Assembly: GCF_001557535.2 (NCBI RefSeq)
Contig: NZ_CP014310.1
Coordinates: forward strand, 372,001 to 436,000
Length of the DNA: 64,000 nucleotides
Reading direction: 5' to 3'
From: Burkholderia sp. PAMC 26561
GTDB taxonomy: Bacteria; Pseudomonadota; Gammaproteobacteria; Burkholderiales; Burkholderiaceae
Shown here piece after piece: positions 45,153 to 53,264 of this stretch (positions are counted from its first letter, which is position 1; each line of letters starts with the position of its first letter). Made by a program: the position numbers and the translations under genes. The notes under the pieces are model-generated. The model worked only from the letters and a program-made list of their open reading frames with translations. It searched no databases and was not told the DNA's origin.

Positions 45153-46391
45153 ATGAGCGGTCAAACCATACAGGTGACAGCGCAGGACGGCGGCACGTTC
45201 GCCGCGTATCTGGCAAAGCCGGCACAAGGATCGGGTCCCGGTCTTGTGTTGCTGCAGGAGATTTTCGGCATCAACGGCTACATGTTGGCGATGGCCGACC
45301 GCTACGCCGAGGAAGGCTACGTGGTGCTCGTGCCCGATCTGTTCTGGCGCATGAAGCCCGGCGTCGACCTCGGCTATGACGAAGTGGATTTCGCCGAAGC
45401 ACTCGGCTACAACGAGAAGCTCGACGAAGGGAAAGCGGTCGACGACATCGCCGCGACCATTGCTGCGTTGCGCACCTTGCCCGACCACGCGGGCAAGGTC
45501 GGCACGATCGGCTATTGCCTCGGCGGCCGCCTCGCCATGCTCGCCGCCGCGCGTACCGACGTCGATTGCGCCGTGAGCTATTACGGCGTGGGACTCGACG
45601 CCTACACGAGCGAGAGTGCATCGATTCACTGTCCAATGATCTTCCATTTCGCCGAGAACGACGCGCTGACGCCGCCGGAGACGCGCGAAAAAATCATCGC
45701 GGCGCTCAAGGAAAAAGCGTCGATCGAAACCTATGTGTATCCCGGCTGCGATCACGCATTCGCCACGCCCGAGCGCGAGAACTTCGACAAACCCGCAGCC
45801 ATGATGGCGTATTCGCGGACCATGGCCATGCTGCGCAAGGCGCTCGGCCCCGTGTACGACCTGAACCAGTTATGGGAGATGCACTGCTACTACGAGTTCG
45901 GCACGCGCGACGTGAATGCCGTGATGCCGACCATGGTTGCGCAGCCCTACGTCAACCACGTGCCGACCATGACCGGCGGCGTCGGGCACGATCAATTGAA
46001 GCGCTTCTACAAGTACCATTTTGTCGATTCGAATCCCGCCGACACCCGCCTGATCCCCGTCTCGCGAACGATAGGCGCGGACCGGGTCGTCGATGAATTC
46101 GTGTTCTGTGCAACACATGATCGCGAGATCGACTGGTTGTTGCCGGGACTCAAGCCCACGGGAAAATATTTCGAAGTGCCGATGCTCGCGGTCATCTGCT
46201 TTCGCGGCGACAAGCTGTACAACGAGCATATCTATTGGGATCAGGCGTCGGTGCTGGTGCAGATCGGCGTGCTCGATCCGACGGGCTTGCCGGTTGCCGG
46301 CATCCAGACCGCGAAGAAGATGGTTGATGAAACCTTGCCGACCAACACGCTGATGCCGAACTGGGCATCGAGTGAAGGAAAACCGGTGTAA
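45153..46391 (+). CDS. Dienelactone hydrolase fused to SnoaL/NTF2-like domain
   Basis: The N-terminal half (about residues 1-235) of this 412-residue protein is a dienelactone-hydrolase alpha/beta fold. The nucleophile is Cys in GTIGYCLGGRLAM, with an acid region HFAENDALTPPE and a base His in YPGCDHAFATPE. The C-terminal half (about 245-400; MHCYYEFGTRDVNAVMPTMV ... GLKPTGKYFEVPMLAVICF) looks like a SnoaL-type NTF2 fold. AAGGAG lies just before two adjacent ATGs (45150 and 45153). The hydrolase half would open a lactone or enol-lactone, and the fused half may bind or isomerise the product. It closes the 41.4 kb operon. Confidence 0.83.
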   Translation: MSGQTIQVTAQDGGTFAAYLAKPAQGSGPGLVLLQEIFGINGYMLAMADRYAEEGYVVLVPDLFWRMKPGVDLGYDEVDFAEALGYNEKLDEGKAVDDIAATIAALRTLPDHAGKVGTIGYCLGGRLAMLAAARTDVDCAVSYYGVGLDAYTSESASIHCPMIFHFAENDALTPPETREKIIAALKEKASIETYVYPGCDHAFATPERENFDKPAAMMAYSRTMAMLRKALGPVYDLNQLWEMHCYYEFGTRDVNAVMPTMVAQPYVNHVPTMTGGVGHDQLKRFYKYHFVDSNPADTRLIPVSRTIGADRVVDEFVFCATHDREIDWLLPGLKPTGKYFEVPMLAVICFRGDKLYNEHIYWDQASVLVQIGVLDPTGLPVAGIQTAKKMVDETLPTNTLMPNWASSEGKPV

Positions 46392-46418
46392 GGCGAGGCG
46401 ATGCCATTGAGTTGGCGT

Positions 46419-46446
46419 CGCTGAGTTTTCATCGCTGAGTTTTCAT
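46419..46446. repeat. 14-bp tandem duplication
   Basis: CGCTGAGTTTTCAT occurs twice in immediate succession (46419-46432 and 46433-46446). The second copy contains the stop codon of the SDR gene read leftward. It is probably a replication-slippage duplication between two convergent operons. Confidence 0.7.
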
Positions 46447-47189
46447 CGCATGAACAAGCCGCCGTTGATGTCCCAGCAAGCGCCGTTGGCAAAGTAGGCA
46501 TTCTCGGCGGCCAGCATGATTGCCGCGTCGGCAATGTAATCGTCCGAACCCAGGCGACCGACCGGAATGCTCTGGATGACGGCGTTCAACTTGTCCGCCG
46601 GCACGCTCTCGTGCACGATCGGCAAGTCCATCGGCCCTGGCGATATAGCGTTGACGGTCACGCCGCGTGACGCCAGATCGCGCGCAAATACCTTGGTCAG
46701 CGTGATGACGCCTCCCTTCGACGCCGCATAGTGCGCGCCCGTCGCGGAGCCGCCATTCTGACCCGCCAGCGAAGCAATATTGACTATTCGTCCGATCCCG
46801 GCGTCGGCGAAATATTGGCCGAATACCTGGCATCCGAACAGCACGCTGCGCAGATTGACCTGGATCACCTGATCGAATTGTTCGGCGGTGATGTCCATCA
46901 CCGGAACGACTTTGGACGCGCCCGTGTTGTTGATCAATACATCGACATGCTGCCATGCCGCCAGCATGGCATCACGCGCGGATTCGAAGTCTGCTTTTTG
47001 CGTGACATCGAGTGCGAGGGGGATGGCCGACGCACCATCGGGACTCAGGTCGCGCGCCAGTTCTTGTGCGGCATCGAAGGCAATGTCGCCGATCGCCACG
47101 CAATATCCCGCGTCATGAAAACGCCGCGCGATGGCCGCGCCGAGGCCACGCGCCGCACCCGTGACCAACACGACTCGCGTCTTCATCAT
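46443..47189 (-). CDS. iacE: SDR-family oxidoreductase (IacE-like)
   Basis: This 248-residue classical short-chain dehydrogenase has all key residues: VTGAARGLGAAIARRF, VLINNTGAS, Ser in VNIASLAGQNGG and AHYAASKGG with Tyr and Lys. The start overlaps the stop of the upstream amidase gene (ATGATG at 47184-47189). It is the last gene of a minus-strand operon whose content (Rieske oxygenase, IacB-like protein, NTF2-like protein, amidase, SDR) matches the iac indole-3-acetate degradation set, in which IacE is an SDR. The exact reaction cannot be read from the sequence. Confidence 0.78.
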   Translation of the reverse strand: MMKTRVVLVTGAARGLGAAIARRFHDAGYCVAIGDIAFDAAQELARDLSPDGASAIPLALDVTQKADFESARDAMLAAWQHVDVLINNTGASKVVPVMDITAEQFDQVIQVNLRSVLFGCQVFGQYFADAGIGRIVNIASLAGQNGGSATGAHYAASKGGVITLTKVFARDLASRGVTVNAISPGPMDLPIVHESVPADKLNAVIQSIPVGRLGSDDYIADAAIMLAAENAYFANGACWDINGGLFMR

Positions 47190-48313
47190 TGTCCCAGTGC
47201 AGCTTCGAAACATGCAGCGATCGCGCAGACGCGTTCGTCGTCACCCTTGAAGCCGATGATCTGCAATCCCGCAAATAACGGTGACCCCGCGATCGGCAAA
47301 GGCAGGCTGAGCGCGGGATGGCCGCTCAGATTGAATGGGCGGATCAGCGACGACATGGCAATGACCGGCGTGCCGTTGCGCGCTGCCTCGAGCGTGATCG
47401 GCAACGCAGGCAAGGTCGGAAGCACGAGCACGTCGACGGATTGCAGCGCATTGTCCACCTCGGCAGTGAAACTCGCGCGCACGCTTTCGGCAACTGCGAG
47501 ATCGGCCTTCGTCATCGTCGATGCATGCCGCAAGCGGGCATCGAGATCCGCACCAAGCTTGCCGGTCTCGATCAGATGCCCGAACGCGGCCCAGGTCTCC
47601 GCGTTGATCGCGGTGAGGCCGGCGTCGAAGGCGGCGCGCAGATTGAGCAAGTCGACGTTCCGCGATGCAAACCCGGCCAGCCCTGGCGCGCCGGCAACCG
47701 CCTCGCTGATCGCGCGATCGGCCTCCACCGGCACGATGCCAATGCGCACATTCGCCGCGCTGGAATTGGCGAGGGCTTCATCGAAGTCAGGCGTGATGGC
47801 GGCCATGACGTCGATCAGCGTCTGCATCTCGCGTGCAAAAGGGCCGACGCAATCGAGCGTCGAGCGCGCGGGCGCAACGCCGCGTCGCGATATGCGGCCG
47901 AAGGTCGGCTTCATGCCGATTACGCCGCAACAGGCAGCGGGACCTCGCACCGAGCCACCAGTGTCCGTGCCCAACGCCGCCGTTGATAACGACAAGCCCA
48001 CCGCCGCCGCCGATCCGCTCGACGATCCGCCGGGAATGCGCGTTTCGTCCTGTGGATTTTCCGGCGTGCCGGTGTAGTCGTTGATGCCGGTCATGCCGAA
48101 CGCGAGTTCGTGCATGTTGGTCTTGCCGACGATCTGCCAGCCCGTATCGATCAGACGCTGCACGACTTCCGCGTGCTGCGCGGCCGGTTCCGCATCGGCG
48201 AGCGCGCGGCTTGCAGCGGTCGTCGCATGGCCCGCAATGTCGATGGAATCCTTGATCGCGATGGTCGGGCCGTCGGCGTCGCCAAGCGTAAATTCGCTGA
48301 TGAATTCGTTCAT
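47186..48313 (-). CDS. iacH: Amidase-signature hydrolase (IacH-like)
   Basis: This 375-residue member of the amidase signature family has the Ser-cisSer-Lys triad in place: Lys in TIAIKDSIDIAG (about residue 21), Ser-rich GGSSSGSAAAV and nucleophile region GTDTGGSVRGPAACCG. It is somewhat shorter than typical 450-residue amidases because the N-terminal segment before the Lys is short. It is co-transcribed with IacI- and IacB-like and Rieske genes and overlaps the SDR. In iac clusters IacH is the amidase; hydrolysis of an amide or lactam intermediate after ring oxidation is the likely job. Confidence 0.8.
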   Translation of the reverse strand: MNEFISEFTLGDADGPTIAIKDSIDIAGHATTAASRALADAEPAAQHAEVVQRLIDTGWQIVGKTNMHELAFGMTGINDYTGTPENPQDETRIPGGSSSGSAAAVGLSLSTAALGTDTGGSVRGPAACCGVIGMKPTFGRISRRGVAPARSTLDCVGPFAREMQTLIDVMAAITPDFDEALANSSAANVRIGIVPVEADRAISEAVAGAPGLAGFASRNVDLLNLRAAFDAGLTAINAETWAAFGHLIETGKLGADLDARLRHASTMTKADLAVAESVRASFTAEVDNALQSVDVLVLPTLPALPITLEAARNGTPVIAMSSLIRPFNLSGHPALSLPLPIAGSPLFAGLQIIGFKGDDERVCAIAACFEAALGQ

Positions 48314-48316
48314 TGC

Positions 48317-48841
48317 TTAAGGGTTGTCCGTGGGAGAGGGATGGACTTGCCAGGGTGCATCGAACAGCCGTTGCGTGCGGAAACGACGAATCAGCCACGC
48401 CGCGCCAGCGGGCGACGGCACGAAGTCGACTTCCAGTCTTGCCGCGATCAGTTCCGCATGGTCGTCGACGTAACCCGATGCCTGCAACATGATCCAGCGT
48501 CCTTTCGCCGCGCTCGCATGCGCATCGACGTCGATGGTTTCCGACGTCAGGAAGTGCGTGTTGACAACGAAATGGGGCGTGGGCGGAAGGTAACGCGTGA
48601 GCATTGCCAGGATCGCCTCGCGGCCTTGAAGATAGCCGAACTTGCCTGCGTACAGCGGACCGATGCCTTGCCAGATTGCGTCATCCGTGAAGAGCGAGCC
48701 CAGCGTTGCGCCGTCGATACCGCCCGCCGGCACGTCGCACAGCGCCATGTAGCGTGTCAGCGTCCTGCGCACCGCGCGCTCGGCTTCGAGCACCGCGATG
48801 CGCATGAGCAGCGAAGCCGTGGTGTCGTCGGTCGGGCTCAT
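48317..48841 (-). CDS. iacI: NTF2/SnoaL-like protein (IacI-like)
   Basis: This 174-residue protein has an NTF2-type cone fold signature: VRRTLTRYMALCDVPAGGID, GSLFTDDAIWQGIGPLYAGK and PHFVVNTHFLTSETIDVD. It is related to small subunits of ring-hydroxylating oxygenases and SnoaL-like isomerases. The ATG at 48841 overlaps the stop of the preceding gene (ATGA); longer frames overlie that gene. Its place between IacB- and IacH-like genes supports the IacI label, for which the role is poorly defined. Confidence 0.7.
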   Translation of the reverse strand: MSPTDDTTASLLMRIAVLEAERAVRRTLTRYMALCDVPAGGIDGATLGSLFTDDAIWQGIGPLYAGKFGYLQGREAILAMLTRYLPPTPHFVVNTHFLTSETIDVDAHASAAKGRWIMLQASGYVDDHAELIAARLEVDFVPSPAGAAWLIRRFRTQRLFDAPWQVHPSPTDNP

Positions 48842-49203
48842 GTGGGTTCGGGCACCTTGAGTGCGCGGCCAATACGCGCTTCGATCTTGCCGTAACGCCA
48901 CAGGTTGTATTCGCCGACCGGCGTCGTTCTGTAGAGATTGCACACCGCTGCCGCGGTATCGAAGTCCCCGACGTCGGCCATGATGTAGAACGTCCATGGC
49001 GCGCCGCCGGACTGACCGACGACCAGTTTGTCGTCGTCCATGATGCCCAGGACCTTCACACCCTCCATGCTCTCGACGCCTTTCAGCATGGCGCCATAGG
49101 CTTGCCACACAGCGCCGATCTTCTCGCGCGGAAGGTCGAAGAAATTCTGCGTCACGCCACAGCAGAACAGGACGCGCAGCGGGAGTGAAGCGGTGTCGGT
49201 CAT
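48838..49203 (-). CDS. iacB: Small conserved protein of iac clusters (IacB-like)
   Basis: This 121-residue soluble protein has VLFCCGVTQNFFDLPREKIG at the start, VKVLGIMDDDKLVVGQSG, and GEYNLWRYGKIEARIGRALK near the end. It probably has a dimeric alpha-beta barrel fold, and no catalytic motif is evident. I place it as IacB-like from size and context rather than from a diagnostic residue. It is separated from the oxygenase beta gene by 54 bp and overlaps the IacI-like gene. Confidence 0.6.
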   Translation of the reverse strand: MTDTASLPLRVLFCCGVTQNFFDLPREKIGAVWQAYGAMLKGVESMEGVKVLGIMDDDKLVVGQSGGAPWTFYIMADVGDFDTAAAVCNLYRTTPVGEYNLWRYGKIEARIGRALKVPEPT

Positions 49204-49257
49204 GCTGATCTCTTGTTGGTTCGATGAAGCGTCAGTGTATCGGCAGACGCGCGTGAC

Positions 49258-49755
49258 TCAGAGCAGGAAGCCGATGGCATTGAGTGCGTCGGTGGAATCG
49301 ATCAGCCGCACCACCTTCTGTTCGATCCGCGGTTCGCCGCTGGTCAGCGAAAGCCGATGCTCGACGTCTGCCGCGAACAAGGTCGCCACGCCGCGCTTGT
49401 AGGCCACGATCACCTGGGCCGAGTGGACGTCGATCATGTCGGCTTCTTCACTCGCGACCGTAAAGCGCGATACCGTGCGCACGGTGCGCGCCGCGTCGGT
49501 GACCGAGGGCGAATAGCCCGAGGTCAATCGCTGTACGCGCAACTCGCGCATGTGCTGGTCGTCGTAGGCATAGTTCAGCGTGGCGGCGAAGTCCGTTGCG
49601 TCCGGATCGATGGGTACGACATAGAAGCCCGACGGCGACCACAGATCCAGCCACGCACGATAGTTCTTGCTATCGAGCAGTTCGGCCTCGCGCCAGATGA
49701 ACTGGACCGCCTTGGCAAAGGAGGCGTGCGAGAGCAGGGCGTTAGTATCGTCCAT
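49258..49755 (-). CDS. iacD: Ring-hydroxylating oxygenase beta subunit (IacD-like)
   Basis: This 165-residue small subunit has an NTF2 fold: FIWREAELLDSKNYRAWLDL, SPSGFYVVPIDPDATDFA and RTVSRFTVASEEADMIDVHS. It packs with the Rieske alpha subunit in an alpha3-beta3 oxygenase and is mainly structural. It follows the alpha gene with a one-base gap, so the two are translated together. Confidence 0.85.
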   Translation of the reverse strand: MDDTNALLSHASFAKAVQFIWREAELLDSKNYRAWLDLWSPSGFYVVPIDPDATDFAATLNYAYDDQHMRELRVQRLTSGYSPSVTDAARTVRTVSRFTVASEEADMIDVHSAQVIVAYKRGVATLFAADVEHRLSLTSGEPRIEQKVVRLIDSTDALNAIGFLL

Positions 49756-49756
49756 G

Positions 49757-51049
49757 TTATTTGCCCTCCATCATGTCGCGCCATTTGGCATAGGCGGCGC
49801 GCATGCCGGTTTCGTCGGTGGCGTGCGCGGTCTTCTCGCCGTTTTCCGAGGTCACCTCGCGGTTCAGGCCGCGATTGACGAGGATAGGGACGTCCGGTCC
49901 CGCATGGGAGCCGCGCTGCACGCGTTCCCATGCTTCGGCGTCGTCGGGGCTGCCGAATCCGAATGGCCCCTGAAAATGTTCATGCACGCGCAGGCGCGCG
50001 CGGTTCGCTTCTTCGGGTCCGCCCTGCATGCCGAGCGCGACGTGACGAATCTCGGTCTCTTCGGCGGAAATCGGGCGCAGCACGCGAAAGAATGCCATCG
50101 ACAAAGCCAGGTTCGGAAACAGGTTCAGATTGAAGCCGACACCCATCAACGAGCGCACGATGCGCCGCACCTGATCCGGTGGATAGTCGGCCGCGAGCGA
50201 CGCGGCCAGGGCCTCATAGCGCGCAGGAATCGGCTCGCCGTTGTCCTCGTCGAGGTCGACGATCTCCGGGACCAGGACCGCGAGACTGTGGCCATTGCCG
50301 AGCGAGCGGCAGAACGCTTTGTCGCTGGTCATGAAACTGGTAATGGCCGCCGCGGTTTCGTCGTCGATGGTCTTCATCCACGACTTGTGGACGACCGGGA
50401 AATGATAGAGATCGGTCGTGTTTTCAAGCTGGATCTTCCAGTTGCCCTTGAACTTGAACTTGTGCTCGCCGTTTGTCTTGACCGGAAAACCCGCGCCCTG
50501 CTTCATGAACAGGTCGATCCACGGTTTCGCGCCGCCGAGATAATCGTCGAGCGGCTCGATGTCCTGGTTGAAGCTCGCGAAGATCAGGCCCTGGTACACG
50601 CCGGTGCGCAGGCGTTTGAGCGGCAGCTCGGTTTTATCGACCACGCCTTCATAGCCGTCGCCGTACGGCAGCGCGCGCAGCGCCCCATCCAGGGCATAGG
50701 ACCAGCTGTGATACGGACACGTAAAGCCGCGCGCATTGCCCTTGTGCTGCTCGCATACGGTCGCCCCGCGATGGCGGCAGCGGTTCTCCAGCACGTTGAT
50801 GGCGCCGGTCTTGTCGCGCACCACGATAACCGGTTGGCGGCCGATAGTCGTCGTCCTGAAATCGCCCGGATTCGGCAGTTCGCTTTCGTGCGCGACCCAG
50901 ATCCAGGTCTTGTAGAAAATGCGTTCGAGTTCCGCTTCGAAGATTGCCGGATCGTAATACAGCGAGGGCGAGACGCGATCGACTTCCGCGCGCTTGTACA
51001 GCGCGCTCGCGTCGATTGCCTGATAGGCCGCAGATTGGGTTTCGCTCAT
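49757..51049 (-). CDS. iacC: Rieske non-heme iron oxygenase alpha subunit (IacC-like)
   Basis: This 430-residue catalytic subunit has the [2Fe-2S] Rieske ligands C91, H93, C111 and H114 (CRHRGATVC ... GFTCPYHSW). The mononuclear iron ligands are D213, H216 and H221 plus a distal acid (ENTTDLYHFPVVH). Start ATG 51049 (MSETQSAAYQAID) is chosen; upstream codons lie in the shared promoter with the divergent LysR gene. It would dihydroxylate an aromatic intermediate, giving catechol in the iac pathway, using electrons from the reductase at 52114. All ligands are intact. Confidence 0.82.
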   Translation of the reverse strand: MSETQSAAYQAIDASALYKRAEVDRVSPSLYYDPAIFEAELERIFYKTWIWVAHESELPNPGDFRTTTIGRQPVIVVRDKTGAINVLENRCRHRGATVCEQHKGNARGFTCPYHSWSYALDGALRALPYGDGYEGVVDKTELPLKRLRTGVYQGLIFASFNQDIEPLDDYLGGAKPWIDLFMKQGAGFPVKTNGEHKFKFKGNWKIQLENTTDLYHFPVVHKSWMKTIDDETAAAITSFMTSDKAFCRSLGNGHSLAVLVPEIVDLDEDNGEPIPARYEALAASLAADYPPDQVRRIVRSLMGVGFNLNLFPNLALSMAFFRVLRPISAEETEIRHVALGMQGGPEEANRARLRVHEHFQGPFGFGSPDDAEAWERVQRGSHAGPDVPILVNRGLNREVTSENGEKTAHATDETGMRAAYAKWRDMMEGK

Positions 51050-51162
51050 CGAACACCTGAGTAGAGTGGGACGGACACTTGTTATGAATCGGAGTGTGGG
51101 CCGGGTGATGTCATAGGTCAAATTCATCTAAAATTGGTCTGGTCATCAATCCGGCAAATATT

Positions 51163-52098
51163 ATGACCTCGATCGATCACGTCGACCTTAATCTGCTACG
51201 CGTCTTCAACGCGATCATCGAAGAGCGCAGCCTCACGCGGGCAGGGCAGCGCCTCGCGCTGTCGCAACCGGCAATCAGTTACTCGCTGGGACGCCTGCGC
51301 ACGCTTTTCGACGACCCGCTGTTCATCCGGACGCGTGTCGGCATGCAGCCGACACCCATTGCCCTGGAACTGGCGACGATCGTGGGGCGTGCGCTCGATA
51401 CCGTGCGCGAGGCGCTGCGCTATGCCGAGCGCTTCGACCCGGCGGTGAGCACGCGGACCTTCAGGCTGTCGCTCTCGGATGCGGGGGAGCTGGCTTATTT
51501 GCCGCCGATCTGCGAGGCGCTGCATCGTCTCGCGCCGCGCATCAAGTTGCGCATCGATCCGACGCCGGTGGAGGAGATTGAAGAAGCTCTGCGTGTGAGC
51601 CGGCTGGATTTCGCGATCGGCAACTTGCCGGAGCTGACGTCGAAAACGCGCCACCAACTGCTCTTCGATGAAACCTACGTATGCATGACGCGCAAGCGGC
51701 GTGGTCTGCCGAAGGGCTCGCAGATCGGTCTGGCCGCGTTTTCGGGCGCGGACCATGTGCAGATTTTATCGGTGGAGCACAGTCATCATGCACTAGAAGA
51801 TGCGTTCCGGTCGCATGGTATCGGGCGTAATACGCTGCTGGAACTGCCGCACTTCGTGGCGTTGCCGAGCGTGCTAGGTGTGACAGATTACTACGGCACA
51901 CTACCGCGCCGGCTCGCACAGATCTTCAACCGCGACAACCGTTTCCGAATCTATGAATTGCCAGTTCGCCTGCCCGGCGCAACGGTCTCAATGCACTGGC
52001 ACGATAACTTCCACAACGACGAAGGCAATGTCTGGCTGCGTGACCTGATGACCGGCATCGTGAAGACGTTTGACCGGTTTCCATATTCACGGTTGTAA
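51163..52098 (+). CDS. LysR-family regulator, divergent from iac-like operon
   Basis: This 311-residue protein has an N-terminal winged helix-turn-helix (VDLNLLRVFNAIIEERSLTR, then ALSQPAISYSLGRLRTLFDD) of the NodD/NahR-like group and an effector domain. The 113-bp divergent region to the Rieske gene (51050-51162) should hold its binding site; ATGAAT and ATTCAT half-repeats are present but not diagnostic. It is likely the activator of the 46-51 kb operon, and perhaps of the reductase gene that converges on it. Confidence 0.87.
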   Translation: MTSIDHVDLNLLRVFNAIIEERSLTRAGQRLALSQPAISYSLGRLRTLFDDPLFIRTRVGMQPTPIALELATIVGRALDTVREALRYAERFDPAVSTRTFRLSLSDAGELAYLPPICEALHRLAPRIKLRIDPTPVEEIEEALRVSRLDFAIGNLPELTSKTRHQLLFDETYVCMTRKRRGLPKGSQIGLAAFSGADHVQILSVEHSHHALEDAFRSHGIGRNTLLELPHFVALPSVLGVTDYYGTLPRRLAQIFNRDNRFRIYELPVRLPGATVSMHWHDNFHNDEGNVWLRDLMTGIVKTFDRFPYSRL

Positions 52099-52113
52099 CG
52101 CGAGGCGGAGCGA

Positions 52114-53079
52114 CTAGAGATCGAGCACGAGTAACGGAGATGTCGAGCGTGACACGCAGCAACAGATGACTTTGCCGCTAGCACGCTCCGCTTTGCTTAG
52201 GCAGTGGTCGCGGTGCTCGGGCTCACCACTAAGCACATCGACCATGCAAGTGCCGCAAACGCCTTCTCCACACGACGTATCAATAAGGATGCCAGCCGAC
52301 GCAAGCGCGTCGACGATCGACTGGTCCGGCTCTACGCGTACTTTTGTCCCGTTACTCGCGATCTCAACCTCGAAGGAAGCGACCGCCTCTCGCGCAACGG
52401 TGGATTCGGCGAAGAAACGTTCAAGATGAATCGAGCTAGCGGGCAGGACCGACTCGCCAGTTCGCACCACGCAGTCCATGAACCCGCTTGGGCCGCAGGT
52501 GTAGACGTGGGTGCCGGGGGGAACGTCCGTCAAGCAGACAATCACTTCATGACGGAGTTTCGAAGGTTCGACGCCGTAGTGCACCACTACATGTTCCGCG
52601 AAACGGGACTCGGTCAGCAACGTCATGAATGCAGCGCTCGCGAAATCCCGCACAAAATAGTGAAGCGTGAAGCGCGGATGCTCGCGCAGCAGTCGGTACG
52701 CCATGCTGAGCAATGGCGTGATGCCAATGCCGGCTGCCATCAGGATATGACCGGTTGCCGTGTCATCCAGCCTGAAAAGGTTGCGTGGCGCACTGGTGAT
52801 CAATTGCGTACCCGGCGTCACATCATTGTGAAGAGAGCGCGAGCCGCCGCGTGAGCGCGTCTCGTGCTTTACGGCGAATTCGTAATGCTGCAACTGATCA
52901 GGATCACCGCACAACGAGTATTGGCGCATGACGCCAGACGGGCTAGTGACGTCGATGTGCGCCCCGGGCTCGTAAGCGGAAAATGGCTCGCCATCAATAC
53001 GCGAGATGACATAAACACGAATGTCAGGCGCTTCATCGCGGATCGCGTCGACACGGACGGTGACAGGTATGGAATTCAT
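52114..53079 (-). CDS. iacF: Phthalate-dioxygenase-type reductase (FMN, NAD, 2Fe-2S; IacF-like)
   Basis: This 321-residue electron-transfer protein has a flavin-binding barrel (YEPGAHIDVTSPSGVMRQYS), an NAD domain (GHILMAAGIGITPLLSMAYR, then THVYTCGPSGFM) and a C-terminal plant-type ferredoxin (DTSCGEGVCGTCMVDVLSGE, with the last Cys in HRDHCLS). Start ATG 53079 (MNSIPVTVRVDAIRDEAP) is chosen; the frame is open 222 bases further up without similarity. It would pass electrons from NADH to the Rieske oxygenase. It lies tail to tail with the LysR gene. Confidence 0.83.
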   Translation of the reverse strand: MNSIPVTVRVDAIRDEAPDIRVYVISRIDGEPFSAYEPGAHIDVTSPSGVMRQYSLCGDPDQLQHYEFAVKHETRSRGGSRSLHNDVTPGTQLITSAPRNLFRLDDTATGHILMAAGIGITPLLSMAYRLLREHPRFTLHYFVRDFASAAFMTLLTESRFAEHVVVHYGVEPSKLRHEVIVCLTDVPPGTHVYTCGPSGFMDCVVRTGESVLPASSIHLERFFAESTVAREAVASFEVEIASNGTKVRVEPDQSIVDALASAGILIDTSCGEGVCGTCMVDVLSGEPEHRDHCLSKAERASGKVICCCVSRSTSPLLVLDL

Positions 53080-53264
53080 GAGCTTTTTTGATCGTGTAAG
53101 TCGATAGTCGAAGCCGGCTGTATTTGCCGACGGCGAGCGCCCGAGACTAACGGCCTGTGGTGAATCCGTCCAATCGATAACAAATCTGTTGACATATAAA
53201 CCGGGCAAATAACACGGGAGTGTCGGCGCTTGGTCAAAGTGGCTGTTGGGCGCCGCTGGATAGT

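Noticed and set aside
46731..51064. Plus-strand frames of 448 and 465 codons opposite the iac-like operon
   Set aside because: The minus strand carries six coupled genes with intact catalytic motifs. The plus frames are composition artefacts.
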